From the NCBI GenBank assembly GCA_014802705.1, contig JAAVBR010000032.1:1-10372 (forward strand): 10,372 nt of DNA. Direction: 5' to 3'. The notes below the pieces were generated by a model, which did no database searches, was not told where the DNA came from, and worked only from the letters and a program-made list of their open reading frames with translations. The translations under genes were made by a program, and so were the position numbers. The DNA is from a bacterium. GTDB lineage: Bacteria; Pseudomonadota; Alphaproteobacteria; Rs-D84. Positions 5,197-10,372 of the stretch are shown here, piece by piece; the stretch's first letter is position 1, and every line of letters starts with the position of its first letter.

Positions 5197-6558
5197 ATGC
5201 CGGCAAAATCAATCAATGATGTTATCGCCTTGTGCAAACGGCGGGGCTTTATCTTTACAGGATCTGAAATCTATGGGGGCCTGGGCGGTGCCTATGATTA
5301 CGGGCCGTACGGCGTGGAAATGATGAAAAACATCCGCGACGCGTGGTGGAACACCATGATTTATTCCCGTGACGATGTCGAAGGCCTGGACGCCGCCCTG
5401 ATCACCAACCGGCTGCTGTGGAAATATTCGGGACACGAAGGATGCTTTTCCGACCCGCTGGTCGAATGCAAGAAATGCGGCGCCCGCATGCGCCAGGATA
5501 AAATGGCCGACCCCACCAAGTGCGACAATTGTGGTTCATCGGATTTGACCGAACCGCGGCCCTATATGCTGATGATGGGGCTGTCCATTGGGGCGACGGC
5601 CGACGGGGAAATCAACGCGTACCTGCGCCCGGAAACGGCGACCACCACCTATACGAACTTCAAGAATGTTTTGGACGCGCGGCCGCATAAACTGCCCTTT
5701 GGCATTGCCCAGATCGGCAAATCGTTCCGCAATGAAATTTCCCCGCGCGGCTTTGTGTTCCGCATGCGCGAATTTGAACAGGCCGAAATGCAATACTTTG
5801 TCCGCCCCGGCGATGACGACCAATATTTTAACATGTGGCGCGACGCGCGTCTGGCGTGGTGGATCAACGTGTTGGGCATTCCGGCCGACAAATTGCGCCT
5901 GACCCCGCATGAAAAATTGGCCCATTATGCCAAGGCCGCCGTTGATATCGAATACGAATTCCCCGATGGCTTTGACGAAGTCGAAGGTGTTCATAACCGC
6001 CAGGACTTTGACCTGGGGTCGCATACCAAGGGTCAAAATGAATTGAACATCACGGCGAACGTGATGGAAAACAAAGACAGCACCACCAAATTGGCGTACA
6101 GTGACCCGCAGACCGGTGAAACCATTGTGCCGTACGTGATTGAAACCGCCATGGGGATGAACCGCGCGATGTTGGCGGTCATGATCAACGCGTACACGGA
6201 CGAAGATCTGGGCGACGGCAAATCCCGCATCGTGCTGAAATTAAAGCCGCGCCTGGCCCCGGTCAAGGCGGCGGTGATCCCGCTGGCCCGCAATGTGCCG
6301 GAATTGGTGGATATATCGAACAATTTGGTCGCGCGCCTGCGGGGATTGGGATTGGGCCGGATTGAATTGGAAAATTCGGGCAACATCGGTAAAAACTATC
6401 GCCGGCATGACGAAATCGGCACACCGATTTGCATCACGGTGGATCACCAAACGATCGAAGACAACACCGTCACCATCCGCCATCGCGACACCATGGCCCA
6501 GGAACGCGTCCCCTTGGACGACATTGTGCCCCGGTTCTTGGCACTGTTTGCGGCCTAA
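5197..6558 (+). CDS. glyQS: Glycine--tRNA ligase, single-chain homodimeric type
   Basis: This class II synthetase charges tRNA-Gly with glycine using ATP. It is the one-polypeptide type (archaeal, eukaryotic and Thermus-like) rather than the alpha2-beta2 GlyQ/GlyS enzyme. Motif 1 is around GAYDYGPYGVEMMKNI (31-46) and motif 2 is FRNEISPRGFVFRMREFEQ (178-195 region). Motif 3 is IETAMGMNRAMLAVM (315-329), followed by the HGTP-type anticodon-binding domain (about 350-450). A Zn-ribbon-like insertion has CKKC (91-94) and CDNC (109-112). The length of 453 residues is near the family norm. The frame is open further upstream (ATG at 5140, TTG at 5134). However, the ATG at 5197 has GGGGG five bases upstream, and the resulting MPAKSINDVIALCKRRGFIF matches the Thermus N-terminus closely. 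The usual LRPETAQG motif reads LRPETATTTY here. Confidence 0.95.
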   Translation: MPAKSINDVIALCKRRGFIFTGSEIYGGLGGAYDYGPYGVEMMKNIRDAWWNTMIYSRDDVEGLDAALITNRLLWKYSGHEGCFSDPLVECKKCGARMRQDKMADPTKCDNCGSSDLTEPRPYMLMMGLSIGATADGEINAYLRPETATTTYTNFKNVLDARPHKLPFGIAQIGKSFRNEISPRGFVFRMREFEQAEMQYFVRPGDDDQYFNMWRDARLAWWINVLGIPADKLRLTPHEKLAHYAKAAVDIEYEFPDGFDEVEGVHNRQDFDLGSHTKGQNELNITANVMENKDSTTKLAYSDPQTGETIVPYVIETAMGMNRAMLAVMINAYTDEDLGDGKSRIVLKLKPRLAPVKAAVIPLARNVPELVDISNNLVARLRGLGLGRIELENSGNIGKNYRRHDEIGTPICITVDHQTIEDNTVTIRHRDTMAQERVPLDDIVPRFLALFAA

Positions 6559-6587
6559 AAAAATCGCCCCGTTTGGGGCGTTTTTTT
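6557..6587 (+). terminator. Intrinsic terminator after glycyl-tRNA synthetase
   Basis: CGCCCC-GTTT-GGGGCG (6565-6580) is followed by seven T residues (6581-6587) and preceded by seven A residues overlapping the TAA stop. The A-run/T-run symmetry extends the hairpin and would also favour termination on the minus strand. Confidence 0.95.
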
Positions 6588-6622
6588 GGGGTGCGCGGCG
6601 CCATACGGCATTTTATCCCATC

Positions 6623-6670
6623 TGTCAAGACAAAAGATATTTTGACATTATTCCTATTCTGACGCATGCT
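6623..6670 (+). promoter_or_regulatory. Possible promoter and operator upstream of the first beta-barrel gene
   Basis: TTGACA (6642-6647) is a perfect -35, but the base block 17 downstream, CATGCT (6665-6670), is a poor -10. The -35 is also the right arm of an inverted repeat, TGTCAA-N13-TTGACA (6623-6647), and TGTCAAGACA (6623-6632) is itself a short palindrome. Such an arrangement could be a repressor site covering the -35. The gap between the terminator and the next gene (6588-6787) holds no coding signal otherwise. Confidence 0.3.
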
Positions 6671-6692
6671 TATCCCTGTTGTGTCATAAAAA

Positions 6693-6756
6693 CACGCTGT
6701 TGCCAATAATGGGTGGCGTGGATGCAACACCCAGTCTTGCCAATAATGGGGGCTGG
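6693..6756 (+). promoter_or_regulatory. Two tandem hairpins sharing the apical motif TTGCCAATAATGGG
   Basis: The 14-base sequence TTGCCAATAATGGG occurs at 6700-6713 and 6737-6750. In each copy CC/GG can close an AATAAT loop, with an unpaired TG bulge below it. Outside the repeat the flanks differ but stay self-complementary: CACGC (6693-6697) pairs with GCGTG (6716-6720), and CCAGTC (6731-6736) pairs with GGCTGG (6751-6756, one G-T pair). The element ends 18 bases before the AAGGAG of the following gene, so it would be a 5'-leader structure able to control that mRNA, provided transcription starts upstream of 6693. The stem of the first copy includes consecutive G-T pairs, so its stability is uncertain. 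Confidence 0.5.
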
Positions 6757-6787
6757 TCTTTCATCAAGAACGATAAGGAGTTAAATG

Positions 6788-7915
6788 ATGAAAAAAACAT
6801 TAAACGCGGTCATCGCCGCATCTGTTTTGGCAACGCCTGCCATGGCGGCCAACATGGAAAATCCGATGTACATGCCCGGCGCCCGGGAATTTTATTCCAA
6901 ACTGTCCAACGGTTTGATGTTAAAGGTCGCCGACGATTCCGCGGCCCACAAGGACAAGGGCCAAGATGGCAAAGTTGAATTTCCGATTATCCGGATCCAG
7001 GAAGAACTGGGGTTCGGGATCACCGATCGTTGGTCGGTGCACGGATCGGTCCAATACACGCACGATAATGACATCGGCCGTACCGGTCTGTCGGCGGGGC
7101 GTCTGGGGACGACATACCGTCTGTTGAAAATGAACAATGGTTTGATGTGGGACGTCTATGGCGACCTGCACCTGGGGGGGCTGGGCGAAATGCGCGGCCA
7201 GTATAATATCGCCGGGGATTCCAAAACTGCCCAAACAATGATGGCCGGCTTGATGGCCCAAGGCATGTCCCAAACCCAGGCCGCGACAATGGCCTTGGGT
7301 GCATCCCTGGCCAATGCCCATGGCGTGATTGACTATGATAACTACTCCAACGGAATGTGGGGTTTCCATGTCGGGACCAAATTCGGGATGGAATGGAATC
7401 ATAAACTGACCACCAGCGCCTTTGTCGAAGTCCTGCGCACATTCGGCGATGACAACAGCACCATCCGTCTGGTTGGTTCCAACACACCGATCTTGCCGGG
7501 CTATTCAACGGCCTTGGTCATGGCAATGATGGCGGCCCCGTCCGAAATCAATGCCAAGTTCAAATCGACAACCGAAGTGAACGCGGGGGCCAATGTCTTC
7601 TATCAAATCGACAGCAAATGGTCAACCGGTGCCTGGTTCCGCTATGAACATCATGCGGACCAAGGCATTGATAAAATCACGACCAAGGTGTCGGCTGAAT
7701 TGGAAACGATCAAAAAGGCCCTGGAACAGAAACTGGCCGACATGAACGACGGGTTTGACGATTACATCATCGGCCTGTCGGTCGCGCACCAGTTTACCGA
7801 CCACGCCCAGGTGGCGCTGTACGGCGAATACACCTTTGACACGGCGCATGCCCGTTCCCAGAACGGCACCGATGCCAAGGTCGAAGCCGGCGTTCGCGTG
7901 AACTTCAAGTTCTAA
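6788..7915 (+). CDS. Outer-membrane beta-barrel protein with helical insertions
   Basis: This is an exported protein of 375 residues with no family I can name. A Sec signal peptide (Lys-rich start, AVIAASVLATPAMA, cleavage near residue 20) precedes alternating amphipathic strands. Examples are FPIIRIQEELGFGITDRWSV and LMWDVYGDLHLGGLGEM early, and DYIIGLSVAHQF and VALYGEYTF late. The last residues, VEAGVRVNFKF, end in Phe, the BAM recognition pattern. Two stretches are not strand-like: an Ala/Met/Gln-rich segment near 145-178 and a charged helix near 296-320. Both probably form loops or caps. AAGGAG (6775-6780) lies seven bases before the ATG at 6788 and four before the adjacent ATG at 6785, so I prefer 6788. 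It forms its own unit between terminators, preceded by the hairpin leader. A porin-like or adhesive role is possible. Confidence 0.85.
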   Translation: MKKTLNAVIAASVLATPAMAANMENPMYMPGAREFYSKLSNGLMLKVADDSAAHKDKGQDGKVEFPIIRIQEELGFGITDRWSVHGSVQYTHDNDIGRTGLSAGRLGTTYRLLKMNNGLMWDVYGDLHLGGLGEMRGQYNIAGDSKTAQTMMAGLMAQGMSQTQAATMALGASLANAHGVIDYDNYSNGMWGFHVGTKFGMEWNHKLTTSAFVEVLRTFGDDNSTIRLVGSNTPILPGYSTALVMAMMAAPSEINAKFKSTTEVNAGANVFYQIDSKWSTGAWFRYEHHADQGIDKITTKVSAELETIKKALEQKLADMNDGFDDYIIGLSVAHQFTDHAQVALYGEYTFDTAHARSQNGTDAKVEAGVRVNFKF

Positions 7916-7942
7916 AACAAAAAACAATTATATTGGACACGG

Positions 7943-7970
7943 CCGGACCCGTTATCGGGTCCGGTTTTTT
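7943..7970 (+). terminator. Intrinsic terminator after the first beta-barrel gene
   Basis: A nine-pair stem, CCGGACCCG/CGGGTCCGG, closes a TTAT loop (7943-7964) and is followed by six T residues. It lies 27 bases after the stop codon and separates this gene from the next. Confidence 0.96.
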
Positions 7971-8015
7971 ATGGATCCGCCGGAATTATTATCTCTTTTT
8001 TTGGGGACCTTTTTA

Positions 8016-8024
8016 TGATATAAT
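8016..8024 (+). promoter_or_regulatory. Extended -10 promoter for the second beta-barrel gene
   Basis: TGATATAAT contains a perfect TATAAT (8019-8024) preceded by the TG-n extended -10 element. No -35 better than a T-run is present at the proper distance, which is usual for extended -10 promoters. Transcription would start near 8031, leaving a leader of about 20 bases that includes AAGGAA (8033-8038). That makes the ATG at 8051 more likely than the one at 8039. Confidence 0.6.
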
Positions 8025-8050
8025 GCCGGCATAAGGAAATGGATATTATC

Positions 8051-9160
8051 ATGAAACGCATCCGGATTTCTGCCGCATTGGCGGGTGTTTTGTTGGGATG
8101 GTCTGGGGTGGCGAACGCCGCCTATCCGGTCTATCCGTCGTATCAGACGGCCGCCCGCACCGGCACCTATGCCCCCGGCGTCAATCCCTATTACCCCCAG
8201 GCGGTCACCCAACAACAACCCCAGGTTATCGCCATGCCGACCACCGTCAACACCACCGCGGTCCAGCCGACGCGTATCACAGGCGCCCTGCCGCGGGTGG
8301 GGTCCACCGCATCAACCGCCGGGCGGCAATATTATCAGCCGGCCGACTATGACCGCCTGGCCGACAGTGGCCTGTACGTCGGTCTGTCGGCGGGATACGC
8401 CGCATCCGTCATGGGGGGCATTACGGCGGATTATGCCGGTGAACAGAACGCTTTCTTTGTCCCCGGCGCGTTTAAACAGGCGGATTTCAGTGCCGACACC
8501 GTCATCCCGTTACAGATTTCGGTCGGGGCGGCGTTAAATAACGATTTCCGCGCGGATTTCTCTTATTTACGTTATGGGGGCCTGTCCTATCCGGGCACGG
8601 TTGAAACATCGGACGGCGCGGGCGGCTATATCACGGCGGCGGTTGATGGTGGCGCCATCACGGCCAACGCCACGATGTTAAACGTCTATTACAACATTGA
8701 TTCTTATACCGGATACCTGGCGGGCGGATCATTGCGGCCGTACGTGGGGGCCGGTGTGGGGCTGTCGGTCAACACGTTGGCGGACTATGTGGTCTATGAC
8801 GCAACATTCTATTCGGAAAAAGAACCCGCCTATGCGGTGGCCGGCGAATTGACCGGGATTTCGGATATCTATGCCTATCACAACGGCGGCACCACCGAAC
8901 AGTTGGCGTTTATGTTAGAGGGCGGCGTCAGCACGGAATTAGAGGGCGGCATCAAACTGGATTTCTTTGTCCGGTACAGCAATCTGGGGCGCGTCAAAAC
9001 ATCGGGCAGCATTATCGTTTCCCAAACCGAATGGTTGGGTGACGGCGCCGGTGGCGAGTATGAGGCCCCCTATGACAGCGTCTTTCATTACACCAATTGG
9101 TACGAAAGCGGCCGTTTAAGCACCGTGGACGTTGGCGTCCGGTTAAGATTACAGTTCTGA
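8051..9160 (+). CDS. Outer-membrane beta-barrel protein, OmpA-membrane/opacity-like
   Basis: This is an exported surface protein of 369 residues. The signal peptide MKRIRISAALAGVLLGWSGVANA is cleaved before AYPVYP. Residues about 24-100 form a disordered Tyr/Pro/Gln/Thr-rich linker. The barrel then begins at DSGLYVGLSAGY and continues through strands such as TVIPLQISVGAAL, DFRADFSYLRY, LRPYVGAGVGLSV, AFMLEGGVSTEL and KLDFFVRYSNLG. It ends with VDVGVRLRLQF, with the C-terminal Phe of BAM substrates. The strand count and the repeated GxxxGxG-type turns resemble small 8- to 10-strand opacity/OmpA-type barrels. An in-frame ATG at 8039 would add four residues before the Lys/Arg start. The promoter and AAGGAA position favour 8051. 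It is followed after 49 bases by another exported-protein gene, probably in the same transcript. Confidence 0.85.
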   Translation: MKRIRISAALAGVLLGWSGVANAAYPVYPSYQTAARTGTYAPGVNPYYPQAVTQQQPQVIAMPTTVNTTAVQPTRITGALPRVGSTASTAGRQYYQPADYDRLADSGLYVGLSAGYAASVMGGITADYAGEQNAFFVPGAFKQADFSADTVIPLQISVGAALNNDFRADFSYLRYGGLSYPGTVETSDGAGGYITAAVDGGAITANATMLNVYYNIDSYTGYLAGGSLRPYVGAGVGLSVNTLADYVVYDATFYSEKEPAYAVAGELTGISDIYAYHNGGTTEQLAFMLEGGVSTELEGGIKLDFFVRYSNLGRVKTSGSIIVSQTEWLGDGAGGEYEAPYDSVFHYTNWYESGRLSTVDVGVRLRLQF

Positions 9161-9166
9161 CGACCC

Positions 9167-9181
9167 CGTCGCTTTGCGGCG
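9167..9181 (+). terminator. Weak hairpin between two exported-protein genes
   Basis: CGTCGC-TTT-GCGGCG forms a six-pair stem with one G-T pair, followed by only three T residues. It is unlikely to stop transcription fully. It may attenuate the downstream gene or protect an upstream mRNA end. Confidence 0.25.
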
Positions 9182-9209
9182 TTTGACCCCAGGGAGGGGG
9201 GATCACACG

Positions 9210-10372
9210 ATGACATCGCGCACTTTGATTTTATCCATACCCGCACTGTTGTGCGCCCTGCCCCAGGTATCCTGGGGCGCCATTCGCGTGGGCAACCTGT
9301 CGCGCAGTTATGCCGCCTCTTATAACCAGGTGACCGGGGCCCCGAACGCGGCCGCCATGGCAACATCCGATACCGCCGTCCCCGCCGCCACTGTCCCCGG
9401 CGCCCCCGTTGCCCAATCCACAGATGGCGCCACGGACGGCCTGCCGGTGCGGGTGGCCAATGCCGCGACCGCGGCCATGATCGCGCGCGGCGACGTCAAT
9501 GCGCCGGCGACGATGGCCACACTGGAATCCTGTGCGGCGATTTATCCGGGCGGCGATTTTGCCTGGGACACGCCGACGGTGGGTCTGCGCACGGGTGGGA
9601 CCCCCACCTGCGTCGCCACAATTGAAATGCGCACCCGCAATGATCGGGGCACCGAATTGGTGTTGGCCCGGGCCAACCTGGCCACGGGCGACACGGTGAT
9701 CTGCAACATTGAGGCCTTTCCGGAATCCGGATACAACATCACAAACGTCGAAGACACCACATTCCCCCGCGACAGCGAACCCACCATGGATGACGTGACG
9801 CGCGCCATGAATAACGAACAAAAGAAAAACGCAGGCCTCAAAATCGTGGCGGGGGCCCTGGGCGGTGGTTTGATGGGGAACGTCACCGGAAAAAATGATC
9901 CGGGCCATGACAGCATGCTGGGGACCAGCAAATCCAAAATGGGCAATTCGGCGATCGGCGCCCTGGCGGGCGCGGCCATTATGGCCGGCAATGCCTATGG
10001 CGGCAAGGTTGCCGGGGACATCATCCTGTCCGCCGGGGTCAACGCGGCGGCGGGCGCCACCATTGGCAACATTATGTCAACCAACAACAGCGTGTACCGC
10101 GTCGAAGATTGCGAAATCAACCATGGCCAATCGAAGTGCCTGTGGGGGGTCGTCGCATCCGTCACCCCGATTTCGACGGACGAAGTGGCGTTTTATAACC
10201 TGTCCACTGACGCATCCATGGTCTGCACCCAGGTCAATAGCGACGGCACCTATGACAGTTGCAAACCGGCGACTCTCGGCTCTCTGGGCTTTCCGCACTA
10301 CAACACCGTGGACGACGCGATCGAAGATCGCTTTCAGCAAATTCAAGCCGACGGCAGTGTCCAATACACCTA
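9210..10372 (+). CDS. Exported glycine-zipper protein, 3' end outside the window
   Basis: I recognise no family. An open frame of 387 codons plus two bases runs from an ATG to the right edge without a stop. AGGGAGGGGGG (9191-9201) lies eight bases upstream. The N-terminus (TLILSIPALLCALPQVSWG) is a signal peptide cleaved before AIRVGNLSRSYAASYNQV. Residues 44-100 are Ala/Thr/Pro-rich. A segment with Cys108, Cys134 and Cys165 follows. Residues 209-226 and 245-289 are rich in Gly-x3-Gly spacing (VAGALGGGLMG, AIGALAGAAIMAG, AAAGATIG), a glycine-zipper pattern that suggests membrane insertion or oligomer packing. Residues 290-387 contain Cys301, Cys310, Cys339 and Cys351, plausible periplasmic disulfides. 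It lies 49 bases behind the second beta-barrel gene on the same strand and is likely cotranscribed. The total length is unknown. Confidence 0.8.
   Translation, partial: MTSRTLILSIPALLCALPQVSWGAIRVGNLSRSYAASYNQVTGAPNAAAMATSDTAVPAATVPGAPVAQSTDGATDGLPVRVANAATAAMIARGDVNAPATMATLESCAAIYPGGDFAWDTPTVGLRTGGTPTCVATIEMRTRNDRGTELVLARANLATGDTVICNIEAFPESGYNITNVEDTTFPRDSEPTMDDVTRAMNNEQKKNAGLKIVAGALGGGLMGNVTGKNDPGHDSMLGTSKSKMGNSAIGALAGAAIMAGNAYGGKVAGDIILSAGVNAAAGATIGNIMSTNNSVYRVEDCEINHGQSKCLWGVVASVTPISTDEVAFYNLSTDASMVCTQVNSDGTYDSCKPATLGSLGFPHYNTVDDAIEDRFQQIQADGSVQYT

Noticed and set aside
1..10372. CRISPR array, phage or toxin-antitoxin system
   Set aside because: No regularly spaced repeats, no nuclease, phage structural genes or small overlapping gene pairs of that type were seen.

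Overview
The window reads as a gene-dense chromosomal segment of a Gram-negative bacterium. Coding DNA is GC-rich, while promoter regions are strikingly AT-rich. Lgt, two outer-membrane beta-barrel proteins ending in phenylalanine, and several Sec signal peptides support a diderm host. An uncultured, possibly gut- or host-associated alphaproteobacterium is my best guess. That is inference from style and gene content only, because no rRNA or other decisive marker is present.

Layout. Bases 1-150 hold no clear gene, only a probable terminator for the tRNA that follows. A minus-strand tRNA-Ser(UGA) (151-240) lies downstream of lgt (297-1094, minus). Transcribed away from lgt is a two-gene plus-strand unit: a Bax inhibitor-1/YccA-type membrane protein (1179-1934) and a small 2[4Fe-4S] ferredoxin (1969-2220), closed by a strong hairpin terminator. 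Converging on that terminator is a minus-strand pair (5034 to 2290). Both proteins have a J-like N-terminal domain that has lost the HPD motif, a long low-complexity or coiled-coil middle, and two C-terminal membrane segments. Back-to-back with this pair is a single-chain (homodimeric-type) glycyl-tRNA synthetase (5197-6558, plus) with its own terminator.

The right third is an exported-protein locus, all on the plus strand. It holds a beta-barrel protein with helical insertions (6788-7915), a second beta-barrel with a Pro/Gln/Thr-rich linker (8051-9160), and a glycine-zipper, cysteine-containing exported protein that runs off the right edge (9210 onward, no stop in the window).

Two divergent junctions (lgt/BI-1 and J-like/glyRS) carry overlapping back-to-back promoters. 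The less expected items are the J-like membrane pair, and two tandem RNA-type hairpins with an identical apical motif (TTGCCAATAATGGG) and different but complementary lower stems, just upstream of the first beta-barrel gene. Lgt would lipidate prolipoproteins in the same envelope that the right-hand genes populate, but nothing in the sequence ties the blocks into one pathway.
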